Shown here in pieces: positions 1-9,582 of a stretch of 64,000 nt of DNA (its first letter is position 1; every line of letters begins with the position of its first letter). Position numbers and translations under genes: made by a program. The stretch is taken from positions 1,002,753 to 1,066,752 of the forward strand of contig NZ_HG966617.1 in assembly GCF_000689395.1 (NCBI RefSeq), read 5' to 3'. The stretch is from Candidatus Phaeomarinobacter ectocarpi (GTDB lineage Bacteria > Pseudomonadota > Alphaproteobacteria > CGMCC-115125). Below the pieces are notes generated by a model, which was not told the origin of the DNA, searched no databases, and worked only from the letters and a program-made list of their open reading frames with translations.

Positions 1-1
1 T

Positions 2-1387
2 GGCATGACCAAACGCGTGGGGCGGTCGGCCGACAACGATCCAGGGCTCGCGGCCCTGTTTGATGCGGAGTCAGACGCCGTGTGCCTCGTCGCCAAGACC
101 TGGGACCACCAGGTGGAGTTGGCACTGGGTTGCTCGCTGGATGAAAACCTGGAAGCCATTGAAGACAGCGTGCGCGCAATCACCAAGCATGACCGCGAGG
201 CCATGATTGACTGCGAGCATTTCTTTGACGGCTACAAAGCCAATCCGGACTACGCCATTGCCTGCGCCAAGACAGCACTTGCTGCCGGCGCGCGCTGGGT
301 CGTGCTGTGCGACACCAATGGCGGCTCGCTTCCCCATGAGGTGGAAGCCATCACACGTGCTGTGGCCGAGCATGTGCCGGGAGACAATCTGGGCATCCAT
401 ACCCACAATGACACAGAGAATGCTGTCGCCAACACGCTGGCGGCCATCAATGGCGGCGTGCGTCAGATACAGGGCACGCTCAATGGTCTGGGCGAGCGTT
501 GCGGCAATGCCAACATGGTCTCATTGCTGCCGACACTGCTGCTGAAACCGGATTATGCGGACAGGTTTGAAACCGGTGTGCCGGTGGAGAACTTGAAGCA
601 ACTCACCCATGTGAGCCGGCTGCTGGATGAAATCCTCAATCGGTCCCCCAATCGCCATCAGCCTTATGTGGGTGCATCCGCATTTGCCCACAAAGGTGGA
701 CTGCATGTGTCCGCTGTCCAAAAGGACCCGGCAACCTATGAGCACGTGCCGCCGGAGGCGGTCGGTAACAAGCGTCGCATTCTGGTATCTGATCAGGCCG
801 GTCGCTCAAACGTGCTGGCCCAGCTGGAAGCCGCCGGCATCGAAGTTGACGCGCAGGACCCGCGCATCAAGCGGCTGGTGGATGAAGTCAAGGAACGCGA
901 GTTCCTCGGATACGCCTATGACGGTGCGGAAGCCTCGTTTGAGCTGCTGGCGCGCCGAGCTCTAGGCGAGGTACCGCATTACTTTGAGGTGGAGAGCTTC
1001 CGCGTTCTCGTGGAACGCCGCTTCAATGCCATGGGCGAATTGGTGACGGTGTCCGAGGCCACAGTCAAAGTGGCCGTGGATGGCGCCACGATCATGAGCG
1101 CAGGGGAGGGCAATGGCCCGGTCAACGCGCTGGATCAGGCGCTGCGAAAAGACCTTGGAAAATACTCGTCATGGCTTGAGGACTTGCGTCTGGCGGACTT
1201 CAAGGTCCGTATCCTGACAAGTGGCACCGAGGCTGTAACCCGCGTGATGATTGAGAGCGTTGATGGTGACGGAGCCCGCTGGTCCACCGTCGGTGTGTCA
1301 CCGAATATCGTGGACGCATCCTTTCAGGCATTGATGGACTCAATCACCTACAAGCTGCTGCGCGACGGTGCACCTGCCGCTCTTTAG
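2..1387 (+). CDS. cimA: Citramalate synthase, 5'-truncated by window edge
   Basis: Condenses pyruvate with acetyl-CoA to (R)-citramalate, the entry to the threonine-independent isoleucine route; cytosolic. The visible 460 residues carry the DRE-TIM/HMGL-like barrel C-terminal half: the metal-binding HTHND motif followed by a stretch matching GLGERCGNAN, then the regulatory LeuA allosteric-type dimer domain (roughly the last 130 residues). CimA proteins are usually about 520-540 residues, so the N-terminal barrel strand with the pyruvate-binding residues lies left of the window. The reading frame is open to base 2, so the first internal Met is not the true start. Convergent with the cupin gene. 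The choice over 2-isopropylmalate synthase rests on overall resemblance and is an inference. Confidence 0.9.
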   Translation, partial: GMTKRVGRSADNDPGLAALFDAESDAVCLVAKTWDHQVELALGCSLDENLEAIEDSVRAITKHDREAMIDCEHFFDGYKANPDYAIACAKTALAAGARWVVLCDTNGGSLPHEVEAITRAVAEHVPGDNLGIHTHNDTENAVANTLAAINGGVRQIQGTLNGLGERCGNANMVSLLPTLLLKPDYADRFETGVPVENLKQLTHVSRLLDEILNRSPNRHQPYVGASAFAHKGGLHVSAVQKDPATYEHVPPEAVGNKRRILVSDQAGRSNVLAQLEAAGIEVDAQDPRIKRLVDEVKEREFLGYAYDGAEASFELLARRALGEVPHYFEVESFRVLVERRFNAMGELVTVSEATVKVAVDGATIMSAGEGNGPVNALDQALRKDLGKYSSWLEDLRLADFKVRILTSGTEAVTRVMIESVDGDGARWSTVGVSPNIVDASFQALMDSITYKLLRDGAPAAL

Positions 1388-1396
1388 CAACGCCAC

Positions 1397-1795
1397 TTAG
1401 CGCGGCCTGTGCTCTGTTCCTTCACCGGCGGTGATGAATACCACGGATGCGGCGCCATCTACGTCTGCTGTATGCCAGACACCTGGAGCGTTGATGGTGT
1501 AGTCGCCCTGATGAAGCGTCACCTGTGTGACGGTTCCGTCGGCAGCTTCCTGGTGAAGCGTAATTGCGCCCTGGGTGCACAGCACCACTTCACTGCCGCG
1601 CGGGTGCATCTCCCACATGTCCCATGGCTTTGAAAAAGTATGCATGCTCACCAACCTGCCCTCCGGACCGTCGCCGCCATGCCGTTCGCCATATCCAGCA
1701 TACCATGACATGTCACCGGTCATTTCTGGCTGCACAATCGCGGTCGCACCAAGGCCTAGGTGGACTGGGTGCTTGGAAAGCGTGTGAGATGTCAT
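1397..1795 (-). CDS. Small cupin-domain protein
   Basis: Single-domain cupin of about 132 residues. The first cupin motif is recognisable around WEMHPRGSEVVLCTQG and the second around LHQGDYTINAPGVWHTADVD, giving the usual His/Glu metal-binding pattern of a jelly-roll fold. Such stand-alone cupins bind metal and small ligands or stabilise sugars, but the substrate cannot be read from sequence. I start it at the ATG at 1795 because AGGAC lies about 9 bases upstream; a longer form from 1834 has no ribosome site and would run into the promoter of the divergent rarD gene. Confidence 0.7.
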   Translation of the reverse strand: MTSHTLSKHPVHLGLGATAIVQPEMTGDMSWYAGYGERHGGDGPEGRLVSMHTFSKPWDMWEMHPRGSEVVLCTQGAITLHQEAADGTVTQVTLHQGDYTINAPGVWHTADVDGAASVVFITAGEGTEHRPR

Positions 1796-1846
1796 GGCAC
1801 TTGTCCTGATTGTCACGATTTGCGTGTCCGCCATTCAAGATCGCGG

Positions 1847-2788
1847 GTGGTCAAACACAGTTGGACATGTGAGAGGAATGTCACCAGCCTCGTCAAGCGC
1901 CGGAGCCAGAAACTGCCTGTTCTCACACCATCAAAAATTGGCGTTCTGCTGTCAGCAGGAGCCTATTTTATGTGGGGCTTCCTGCCCCTCTATTATCGTG
2001 AACTGGACCACGTGTCGGTGCTCGACGTGCTGGCCCATCGCGGATTGTGGGCGCTCGCCTTTGTTGCGCTCATCGTTACGGTTCTTCGGCGGTGGTCTTT
2101 GGTGTGGGCGGCGGTCACCAACCGGCGCAGCCTGGGTATTCTCGCCGTCACGGGCGTCTTGATCGCCAGCAACTGGGGCGGGTTCATCTATGCGGTGGCC
2201 AATGACCTCGTGCTGGATGCAAGCCTTGGCTACTTCATCAACCCGTTGATGAGCGTGGCGCTTGGCGTTGTGCTTTTGGGCGAGCGACTGAACAGGGCCC
2301 AGCAGATTGCCATTGCGCTGGCGGCACTGGGCGTTCTCAACGAGATCATTCTGCTGGGCGATGTCCCGTGGATCGCGCTCTTTCTTGCAAGCTCGTTTGC
2401 CGCCTATGGCTATCTGCGCAAAACCGTAAACGTCGAAAGCATTGACGGCCTGTTCGTCGAAATGGCGGTGCTTGCGCCATTGATGGTCGGCTATCTCATT
2501 GTGTCAGGTGGCCCGCTGCTCGGGTTTGGGGGAGTGGATGCTTTGACGATCGCGCTGCTGCTGGGCACCGGCCCGTTCACCGCCATCCCCCTGCTGCTGT
2601 TTGCAGCCGGCGCGCGACGCGTGAGCCTTGCCACAGTCGGCATCCTTCAGTTTATCGCACCCAGCATCATGTTCCTGATCGCAGTCCTGCACTTCCGCGA
2701 ACCCTTCGCCCTCGCCAATGCCCTGACTTTCGCAGGCATCTGGCTCGGCCTCGCCGTCTTTGCTTGGGATGCGCTGCGGGGGCGCTAG
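1847..2788 (+). CDS. rarD: RarD-type EamA permease
   Basis: Inner-membrane protein with about ten hydrophobic segments and the RarD signature near the N-terminus (AYFMWGFLPLYYRELDHVS, then HRGLW). EamA/DMT-superfamily carriers export metabolites; the RarD substrate is not established. The open frame extends upstream to 1760, but that overlaps the divergent cupin gene and encodes a Cys/Arg-rich stretch unlike a membrane protein. A GTG at 1847 leaves a short leader before the first membrane helix, as in the family, so I use it; it has no good ribosome site. Usual family length is about 300 residues, which fits. Confidence 0.8.
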   Translation: MVKHSWTCERNVTSLVKRRSQKLPVLTPSKIGVLLSAGAYFMWGFLPLYYRELDHVSVLDVLAHRGLWALAFVALIVTVLRRWSLVWAAVTNRRSLGILAVTGVLIASNWGGFIYAVANDLVLDASLGYFINPLMSVALGVVLLGERLNRAQQIAIALAALGVLNEIILLGDVPWIALFLASSFAAYGYLRKTVNVESIDGLFVEMAVLAPLMVGYLIVSGGPLLGFGGVDALTIALLLGTGPFTAIPLLLFAAGARRVSLATVGILQFIAPSIMFLIAVLHFREPFALANALTFAGIWLGLAVFAWDALRGR

Positions 2789-2800
2789 AAAGCGGATGAC

Positions 2801-3631
2801 CTAAGTGCTGGACATCTCGGCTTCGGGCAGGTCGAAAGGGTCATCTACATCAAGCGCCAAGAATGCATGCGTCAAAAAGCTTACGCTAAAGACCACAAAG
2901 AAGTAGGCCAAAGCTGACGATGTAATAGGCATTAGAACGCTGATAACCTGTGGCACGGCGCAGATATCTTCCGGCGATGCACCATAGGTGAATGGGCAGC
3001 CCGTCACCAAAGGTACTAAGTAATATGAAGAAATGCTGCCCAAAAGGGCCACTACAGAGGTTGTGAAAAACACTCCAAGAAATAGATCGACCGAATGCTC
3101 ACGCGTAATGCGAACGGACCGCCTTATTGGTTTATCTCTACCGAGTGCCGCTGCAGGGAGCGCCAGTATGAGACGCGCTGATATGGCTGCAAAGAAGGCA
3201 CCTGAAATTAGGTCATGCGCCGCTCTAGAAAAAAAGTCTGTTCTCGCCTCTATAAAAAGATCCCACGTGATCCACATGAAGACGGCATATGGCACAGAGA
3301 CTAGGAGTAGGGTGTAGATGGTCGCGAATATGTACTCCACCGTGCTTCTTCCTAGTTGCCACGGCTTTGAAACTCCAGCGACTGACCGGTGCACCAGAAC
3401 TGCGAACGCAGCATAGAAGACTATCAAGACTATGCTGCCGATAATCGTGAAACCTACACTTGTTGTGGCGGTTTCCTCAGCAAGCTGGCCCAGTTGAATG
3501 GTTTGCAAAGCGTAGAATACCAACCACGGCCCTATGACAAATGCACAATATCCAATTAGTTGTATGCGCACGTTTTGGAGCGGCGCCTGCAAGGATTTTC
3601 CTAAGATGGATCGAAGTCTGAAATCTGTCAT
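2801..3631 (-). CDS. Hypothetical polytopic membrane protein
   Basis: A 276-residue protein with about six hydrophobic helices (approx. residues 25-45, 60-85, 100-125, 145-165, 185-210, 220-250) and a soluble acidic C-terminus. I do not recognise the family. Base composition is visibly more AT-rich than the flanking genes, with codons such as ATA and AGA in the middle, which may indicate recent acquisition. It ends 12 bases past the rarD stop on the opposite strand. No enzymatic motif is visible. Confidence 0.6.
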   Translation of the reverse strand: MTDFRLRSILGKSLQAPLQNVRIQLIGYCAFVIGPWLVFYALQTIQLGQLAEETATTSVGFTIIGSIVLIVFYAAFAVLVHRSVAGVSKPWQLGRSTVEYIFATIYTLLLVSVPYAVFMWITWDLFIEARTDFFSRAAHDLISGAFFAAISARLILALPAAALGRDKPIRRSVRITREHSVDLFLGVFFTTSVVALLGSISSYYLVPLVTGCPFTYGASPEDICAVPQVISVLMPITSSALAYFFVVFSVSFLTHAFLALDVDDPFDLPEAEMSST

Positions 3632-3740
3632 TTAAGCGCTGGATCACTGGGATGAGGAGGTGCAGCTTAAAGGAGAATTGGATTGTGCCCAATGCTTGGA
3701 GCCCATTGCGCTGATTGAAACTCGATGACGTGATGGGTCG

Positions 3741-4307
3741 CTAATCTGCGATACCCAAAATGACGTCCTCCAAGTCACCTACATTGCTCACCACACGGAA
3801 CATTCCTGAGAGGTCGCCGTGCGAAAACCCGTGCGCAACGATATGGCTGAGCAGCTCTACCAACGGCGACCAGTAGCCCTCGATATCCAGAATGATGATC
3901 GGCTTGTCGTGACGTCCCAGCTGTTTCCAGGTCAGAATGTCCACAAGCTCTGCAATCGTCCCGATGCCGCCGGGCAGGACAACAAACGCATCCGCCTTGG
4001 CAGCCATCTTTTGCATGCGGTCGTGCAGGTTCTCGGTGATTTCGAGATTGCCGGGGGCATCTTCCATGACTTCCGGCACCGTCAGAAACTCAGGGATGAT
4101 GCCATCTACTTCGCCACCGTGATCGTCCACAGCGCGCGCCAGGATGCCCATCAGGCCGATGCCGCCGCCGCCATAAACCAGTTTGATGTCGTTGTTGGCC
4201 AGCAGGACGCCAAGGTCATGGGCAGCTTTTGCGAAGGCGGGATTATCTCCTGCTGCACTGCCACAAAAAACGGTAATAGAACGAGGTATGTTCGTCACGG
4301 AGTGCAT
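3741..4307 (-). CDS. LOG-family nucleoside 5'-monophosphate phosphoribohydrolase
   Basis: TIGR00730/LOG-type Rossmann protein of 188 residues, expected to split nucleotide monophosphates (including cytokinin ribotides) into base plus ribose 5-phosphate. The hallmark PGGIGTIAELVDILTWKQL contains the family PGGxGTxxE loop, and GGGGIGLMG is the nucleotide-binding glycine-rich turn. The ATG at 4307 is preceded by AGGA at a 5-base spacing, so I prefer it to the upstream frame extension that would add 22 Cys-rich residues. Physiological substrate in this bacterium is unknown. Confidence 0.88.
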   Translation of the reverse strand: MHSVTNIPRSITVFCGSAAGDNPAFAKAAHDLGVLLANNDIKLVYGGGGIGLMGILARAVDDHGGEVDGIIPEFLTVPEVMEDAPGNLEITENLHDRMQKMAAKADAFVVLPGGIGTIAELVDILTWKQLGRHDKPIIILDIEGYWSPLVELLSHIVAHGFSHGDLSGMFRVVSNVGDLEDVILGIAD

Positions 4308-4449
4308 ATATCCTGCAATGCAGCAATTAACGCAAAAATCGGTTAAAAGCGGACGCGGTCGCGTCGATGCCATATTCTCAGGATACGAAAATTCTGCGCA
4401 AGGGGTGCGGTCGTAAATCTGCGACGCGCAAGATTAGGGAGCCGGCGAC

Positions 4450-5430
4450 ATGTCGCGAGGCATTGCCATCATCGGCGGGTTGGCAGCCGCACTTGTGGTT
4501 CTGGGCCTGGCCTATTTTTTCCTGTTCGCAGGCGAGGCGTCTGACCCGACGCTGACGGACGATGCAGCCGTTGAAGCCGGCAAAACGGACACCACGGACG
4601 CAACGCAGCCTGAAGCAGAGGAACCCGAAGGTCCCTCCTTTGACATCGTCCGTGTTGAGCGCGATGGCCAGACCGTCGCTGCTGGGCGTGCAGAGCCCGG
4701 CTCCAGAATCCGATTGATAGACAACGGCACGGTGATTGCCGAAGCGGAAGCCGACAGTCGCGGCGAGTGGGTGATTGTTCTCGATGACCCCCTGCCGACC
4801 GGCGACCGCCAGTTGCGCCTTGAAGCAGAGCTGCCCGACGGCACGTTGCTGAACTCCGAGCAGGTCGTCTCCATCTCGGTTCCCGAAGACCCCGAAGCCG
4901 AAGCCCTGGTGGTGCTGCAAAAGCCCGATGAACCCAGCAAGGTCCTGCAGGGGACGGGCGTTGCTGCCAATGGCGGTGCTCTGACCCTTGATACGGTGGA
5001 TTACGGCGAAGGCGGCGACGTCATCTTCTCCGGCCGCGCACCGGTTGGGTCTAACGTGCGCATCTATGTGGACAACGAGGCTGCCGGCGACGCCACGGCA
5101 GACGCCAAGGGCCGATGGGTGGTGACGGCGTCGCGTCCGATCGAGCCCGGCGTGCATGAACTGCGCGTTGACCAGATCGACGCACAGGGCATGGTGCTGG
5201 CCCGCCTGGAAGCGCCGTTTGAACGCGCAACCCCTGAAGCAGTCGCCATGGTCCTCCAGGACGGCAAGGTGGTCATCCAGCCCGGCAACAATCTGTGGAA
5301 CATCGCCCAGAAGCTGTACGGCTCCGGCTACCAGTACACGGTCATTTATCAGGCCAATCGCGCAGATATCCGTGACCCGAACCTGATTTACCCCGGCCAG
5401 GTTTTCGAGACCCCGGGCTACACCCAGTAG
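4450..5430 (+). CDS. LysM-domain envelope protein with Ig-like repeats
   Basis: A 326-residue protein with one N-terminal membrane helix (residues 5-27) acting as uncleaved anchor or signal, an acidic Pro/Glu linker, two bacterial Ig-like modules (about 70-140 and 180-250) and a C-terminal LysM motif (about 275-323; NNLWNIAQKLYGSGYQY, then NPDLIYPGQ-like NLIYPGQVF). LysM binds N-acetylglucosamine-containing glycan, so the protein is expected to sit in the inner membrane and reach peptidoglycan. GGGAG lies 8 bases before the ATG. It is a separate unit from the downstream ABC transporter. Confidence 0.82.
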   Translation: MSRGIAIIGGLAAALVVLGLAYFFLFAGEASDPTLTDDAAVEAGKTDTTDATQPEAEEPEGPSFDIVRVERDGQTVAAGRAEPGSRIRLIDNGTVIAEAEADSRGEWVIVLDDPLPTGDRQLRLEAELPDGTLLNSEQVVSISVPEDPEAEALVVLQKPDEPSKVLQGTGVAANGGALTLDTVDYGEGGDVIFSGRAPVGSNVRIYVDNEAAGDATADAKGRWVVTASRPIEPGVHELRVDQIDAQGMVLARLEAPFERATPEAVAMVLQDGKVVIQPGNNLWNIAQKLYGSGYQYTVIYQANRADIRDPNLIYPGQVFETPGYTQ

Positions 5431-5570
5431 CCGCAACAGACCCATACCTTGTCTTGTATGAGGGAATGGCTATGTAAAGGGATACGTAAACCGCCACGCG
5501 CCGGTGGTTTTGGGGCATAAGAGGGCACGCAATTCGCGGTCCGTCGCCTCATCGATTCCCGGGAGCTCCC

Positions 5571-7496
5571 ATGTCACCACGCTTCGGCACAGCCGCAGGC
5601 CAGCAAACGACGCTCGACGTCGATCGCCGAAGCAATCGCGAAGCGATCCGCGACCTGCTGCCCTTCCTGTGGCCCAAGGGCCGCCCGGACCTCAGGGGCC
5701 GCGTGGTCCTGGCGATGATTGCGCTGGTGTTGGCAAAGGCCGTGACGCTCTACATGCCGTTCCTCTACGGCGCGGCGGTGGATGCGCTTGACCAGCAAAG
5801 CCCCGAGCTGATTGTCATCGCTACCGTGGTGGCCCTCATCGGTGCCTATGGTATTGCCCGCATACTGATGATCGGCCTGGCCCAGCTGCGCGATGGCCTG
5901 TTCGCCCGCGTCGGCCAGCATGCCGTCAGAGCAGTCGGCCTTCGGACCTTCCGGCACTTGCACGCGCTGTCACTTCGGTTCCATCTAAGCCGCCGCACCG
6001 GTGGTCTTAGCCGGGTTATCGAACGCGGCGTCAAAGCTATCGAATTCCTCCTGCGCTTCACCCTGTTCAACATCGGTCCAACGCTTCTTGAGCTCGTGCT
6101 TGTTGCCGGCATCTTCTGGTGGAACTTCGGCATCTGGTTCGCCGTTGTCACCATGGCCACGGTCGGCGGTTACATCCTTTTCACTTTCAAAGTGACTGAG
6201 TGGCGCATCGGCTTTATCCGATCCATGAACCAGTCCGACGAGCGGGCTCACTCCAAGGCCATTGATAGCCTGCTCAACTTTGAAACTGTGAAGTATTTCG
6301 GCAACGAAGCCCATGAGTCAGATCGTTTTGACCGCTCCATGGCGCGCTACGAAGACGCCGCAGTCCGCTCAACAAAGTCTCTGTCGTGGCTCAATGCAGG
6401 ACAGGCGGCGATCTTTGCAGTTGGCCTGTCAGTCCTGATGATCATGGCGGCAATGGGCGTCAAGAATGGCACCATGACGCTTGGTGATTTTGTGCTGATC
6501 AATGCCATGCTGATTCAGCTCTACCAACCGCTCAACCTTCTCGGTTTTGTCTACCGCGAGATCAAGCAGGCCCTCGTGGACATGGAGACCATGTTTGCTT
6601 TGCTCGGCGTGGGCGCAGAAATAGAAGACAAGCCGGAAGCACAGCCGCTCGCTGCCAAGAGTACGCCCGGTGCAAGCTGCGAAGTCCGCTTCGAGAATGT
6701 CGACTTCGCCTATGACCCCGAGCGCAAAATTCTCAAGGGCGTGGACTTTACCGTGCCTGCCGGGCGCATGGTTGCCATTGTGGGGCCGTCTGGTGCGGGC
6801 AAGTCCACCATCTCCCGGCTGTTGTTCCGCTTCTATGATGCAACGTCCGGGCGCATCCTGATTGATGGTCAGGACATCCGCGATGTGACCCAGGACAGTG
6901 TGCGCCAGGCGATCGGCATCGTTCCCCAGGACACGGTGCTGTTCAACGACTCGATCCGCTACAACATTCGCTATGGCCGCCCGGACGCGACGGACGCCGA
7001 AGTGGAAGAAGCCGCCCGCATGGCGCAGATCCATGACTTTATCGAGAGCCTGCCGGAGGGCTATGACAGCCAGGTGGGCGAACGGGGCCTGAAACTGTCC
7101 GGCGGCGAAAAGCAGCGCGTTGCCATTGCCCGCACGCTCCTCAAGAACCCGCCAATCCTTCTACTGGACGAGGCGACTTCCGCACTCGACACCCACACGG
7201 AGAAGGAAATTCAGGCGTCGCTCTCAATTGTCTCACGCGACCGCACCAGCCTTGTCATTGCACACCGGCTGTCCACGGTCGTCGATGCAGACGAGATCAT
7301 CGTGCTCGACCACGGCAAAATCTGTGAGCGCGGCACGCACCGAGAGCTTCTGGCCAAGAACGGCGCCTATGCCGCCATGTGGCAGCGTCAGCAGGAAGCC
7401 CAGCGCGCTGAAGAGATTCTTCAGGAGGTCGCTGAAACTGAAGGCGCTGTGGTGGCGGCCGCAGCAGGTGACGAGGATCTGGTCCCGGCCAAGTAG
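5571..7496 (+). CDS. ATM1-type ABC exporter (TMD-NBD half transporter)
   Basis: A 641-residue fused half transporter that would work as a homodimer. The N-terminal ~330 residues hold six membrane helices. The nucleotide-binding domain carries Walker A GPSGAGKST (about 405-413), the Q-loop in GIVPQDTVLF, the signature LSGGEKQR (about 507), Walker B ILLLDEATSALD (about 529) and the H-loop IAHRLS (about 563). The stretch LLNFETVKYFGNEAHE before the third helix pair is typical of ATM1/HMT1-type exporters, which move glutathione-linked sulfur or metal compounds out of the cytosol. GGGAG precedes the ATG at 5571. The substrate is inferred from family only. Confidence 0.9.
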   Translation: MSPRFGTAAGQQTTLDVDRRSNREAIRDLLPFLWPKGRPDLRGRVVLAMIALVLAKAVTLYMPFLYGAAVDALDQQSPELIVIATVVALIGAYGIARILMIGLAQLRDGLFARVGQHAVRAVGLRTFRHLHALSLRFHLSRRTGGLSRVIERGVKAIEFLLRFTLFNIGPTLLELVLVAGIFWWNFGIWFAVVTMATVGGYILFTFKVTEWRIGFIRSMNQSDERAHSKAIDSLLNFETVKYFGNEAHESDRFDRSMARYEDAAVRSTKSLSWLNAGQAAIFAVGLSVLMIMAAMGVKNGTMTLGDFVLINAMLIQLYQPLNLLGFVYREIKQALVDMETMFALLGVGAEIEDKPEAQPLAAKSTPGASCEVRFENVDFAYDPERKILKGVDFTVPAGRMVAIVGPSGAGKSTISRLLFRFYDATSGRILIDGQDIRDVTQDSVRQAIGIVPQDTVLFNDSIRYNIRYGRPDATDAEVEEAARMAQIHDFIESLPEGYDSQVGERGLKLSGGEKQRVAIARTLLKNPPILLLDEATSALDTHTEKEIQASLSIVSRDRTSLVIAHRLSTVVDADEIIVLDHGKICERGTHRELLAKNGAYAAMWQRQQEAQRAEEILQEVAETEGAVVAAAAGDEDLVPAK

Positions 7497-7570
7497 GGCG
7501 CGGCTAAGCCGAGCCCGGCCAAACACCAGGTCACATGCTATATTCTGCGCCTGACAAAGCAGGAGTGAGC

Positions 7571-7972
7571 ATGAAGACGGCCAGTTGCCAGTGCGGCGCC
7601 CTATCGGCAAAAACCCGTGTTGAACCCGCAGGCATTGTCGCCTGTCATTGCTCCGGCTGTCAGCGCCGGACCGGCTCGGTCTTTGGTGTCGGCGCCTACT
7701 ATTTGGAAGCCGATGTGGAGATCACCGGGGAGGCAACAGCCTTCTCCCGGCCCACAGCCATCGGCAATCAATTCCACGAGCACTTTTGCCCGAAATGCGG
7801 TACAACCCTCTACTGGTGGTCTGACAAAAACCCCGGTCTCATCGGCATTGCCGTTGGCGCGTTCGCCGACCCGGCTTTCCCGAAGCCTCAAAGGTCAGTG
7901 TGGGAACAATCCTGCCACGACTGGGTAGATATGAGTGTGGCTCAGGAACACTTTGACCAGGGCAGGCCTTAG
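7571..7972 (+). CDS. GFA (CENP-V) family zinc protein
   Basis: A 133-residue protein of the glutathione-dependent formaldehyde-activating fold. The zinc ligands are visible as CQCGAL near the start, [12 protein letters not shown], and CPKCGT in the second half. Members bind structural zinc; many are of unknown substrate and do not activate formaldehyde, so the family name should not be read as function. The ATG at 7571 has AGGAG six bases upstream. Position just after an ATM1-type exporter is suggestive of thiol or glutathione chemistry but is only context. Confidence 0.85.
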   Translation: MKTASCQCGALSAKTRVEPAGIVACHCSGCQRRTGSVFGVGAYYLEADVEITGEATAFSRPTAIGNQFHEHFCPKCGTTLYWWSDKNPGLIGIAVGAFADPAFPKPQRSVWEQSCHDWVDMSVAQEHFDQGRP

Positions 7973-8004
7973 TAACAGTTAGTTTGGAAGGACTTGTGGT
8001 TCTC

Positions 8005-8697
8005 ATGCGCGATCTTTTGGCATTTGTTCCGCCCATGCACCCGGAAGGCCGGCGTTTTGTGCTGATCTTTGCAGCCATCACACTGGTGCTGTTTTGGATC
8101 TGGCAGCCCCTGGGATGGATCGGTGTTATCGCCACGGTCTGGTGCGCGTGGTTCTTCCGTGATCCTGAGCGCGTAACGCCGGATCGTCCCGGTCTTGTCA
8201 TTGCGCCGGCAGACGGCGTCATCAACATGATTGCCCAGGCAGTACCGCCCCCCGAAATGGGGTTGGGCGATGAGCCTCTGACCCGCATCAGCGTTTTCAT
8301 GAATGTCTTCAACGTTCATATCATTCGCTCGCCGGTGGAAGCCGCGGCCATCCGCACGGCCTACCGCCCCGGCAAGTTCTTCGACGCGTCGCTCGACAAG
8401 GCGTCTGAGGAAAACGAACGCTCTTCCGTGCTTTTGCGCACAGGGGGCGGCCGCGAATATTGCGTGGTGATGGTTGCGGGTCTTGTGGCGCGCCGCATTC
8501 TGCCTTTCGTCAATCAGGATGATCACCTTGAGCCAGGGGACCGCATCGGTCTTATCCGCTTTGGCAGCCGTGTGGATGTGTATTTGCCCAAGGGGCTGGA
8601 CCCGCTCGTGAGCGTCGGGCAGACCAGCGTCGGTGGTGAAACCGTGCTGGCGGATCACCACGTGCACGACGACCATCGCCCCGGACGCCGCTCATGA
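8005..8697 (+). CDS. psd: Phosphatidylserine decarboxylase (short, type II form)
   Basis: Converts phosphatidylserine to phosphatidylethanolamine at the inner membrane. The 230-residue length, two N-terminal membrane helices and the RFGSRVD motif (self-cleavage at Gly-Ser producing the pyruvoyl cofactor) match the short decarboxylase typical of alphaproteobacteria. [15 protein letters not shown] holds the conserved catalytic-site histidine. Its stop overlaps the pssA start by 4 bases (ATGA), so the two enzymes are translationally coupled in reverse pathway order. Start choice among TTG 7984, GTG 7996 and ATG 8005 is uncertain; the ATG is used. Confidence 0.93.
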   Translation: MRDLLAFVPPMHPEGRRFVLIFAAITLVLFWIWQPLGWIGVIATVWCAWFFRDPERVTPDRPGLVIAPADGVINMIAQAVPPPEMGLGDEPLTRISVFMNVFNVHIIRSPVEAAAIRTAYRPGKFFDASLDKASEENERSSVLLRTGGGREYCVVMVAGLVARRILPFVNQDDHLEPGDRIGLIRFGSRVDVYLPKGLDPLVSVGQTSVGGETVLADHHVHDDHRPGRRS

Positions 8698-9572
8698 GCC
8701 AGGACGACAAACCAACGGCTTCCGGGAGCGAAGCTGCTCCGTCGGGCCGGTCATTGCGGGGCCGCATGCGCAGGTCGCCTGACAAGCGCCCGCAACCGCC
8801 GTTGCGCAACCTGCTGCCCAACGTGCTTACCGTGCTTGCCTTGTGTGCAGGGCTGACGGCCATACGCTTTGGACTTGAAGGCCGATACGAGTTTGCGGTG
8901 TACGCCATTCTTGTCGCTGCGCTGCTGGATGCGTTTGACGGTCGGCTCGCACGGATGCTCAAGGCACAGTCGAGCTTTGGTGCAGAACTGGATTCACTGG
9001 CCGACTTCTTCAATTTCGGCGTTGCACCTGTTCTCATTCTCTACACATGGAGCCTGGATACGCTGGGCGGACTGGGCTGGGTGGCCGTCCTTGGTTACTC
9101 CATCGCCTGCGCCTTGCGGCTGGCACGATTTAACGTCGCGACCGAAGACCCGGACAGGCCCGCCTGGACGTCGTCGTTTTTTGTGGGCGTACCCGCGCCA
9201 GCGGCAGCCGGATTGGTGATGCTGCCCCTGTATATGGACTTCTCCCAGATCACAACGTTCAACACCTTGCCGTCATTGGTGGCTGTGCATATCGGCGTCG
9301 TGGCATTTCTGATGGTCAGCAGACTGCCGACATTTTCAGGAAAACGGCTGCGCCTGTCTGCGCGCCGCGACAGGGCATTGCCGTTCTTGTTGGGAGTGGC
9401 GCTCGTTGCAGCGCTGGCCGTCAGCTACCCCTGGAAAACACTGATCGGCATTGCGGCGCTCTATGTGGTCACGCTGCCTCTGGCGTTCTGGCGCTATCGC
9501 GTGCTCGAAAAGCGCACGCAGATCGCGCGCGCTTCCCGGGACCGCAATCTCGATGAGCAGACCGGCGACTAG
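8694..9572 (+). CDS. pssA: CDP-diacylglycerol-serine O-phosphatidyltransferase
   Basis: Makes phosphatidylserine from CDP-diacylglycerol and serine, feeding the decarboxylase encoded immediately upstream. The CDP-alcohol phosphatidyltransferase signature (DGxxAR, then G, D and D at the required spacing) is seen in [18 protein letters not shown] followed by AELDSLADF. About eight membrane helices follow an Arg-rich cytosolic N-terminus of 40 residues. 292 residues is normal for the type II (alphaproteobacterial/Bacillus-like) enzyme. Ends 10 bases before the convergent RND pump gene. Confidence 0.95.
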   Translation: MSQDDKPTASGSEAAPSGRSLRGRMRRSPDKRPQPPLRNLLPNVLTVLALCAGLTAIRFGLEGRYEFAVYAILVAALLDAFDGRLARMLKAQSSFGAELDSLADFFNFGVAPVLILYTWSLDTLGGLGWVAVLGYSIACALRLARFNVATEDPDRPAWTSSFFVGVPAPAAAGLVMLPLYMDFSQITTFNTLPSLVAVHIGVVAFLMVSRLPTFSGKRLRLSARRDRALPFLLGVALVAALAVSYPWKTLIGIAALYVVTLPLAFWRYRVLEKRTQIARASRDRNLDEQTGD

Positions 9573-9582
9573 CCTTCAAAGA

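Noticed and set aside
4378-5445. 355-residue minus-strand frame opposite the LysM gene
   Set aside because: It is an antisense mirror of the LysM gene; no ribosome site, and the plus strand has clear Ig/LysM domains.
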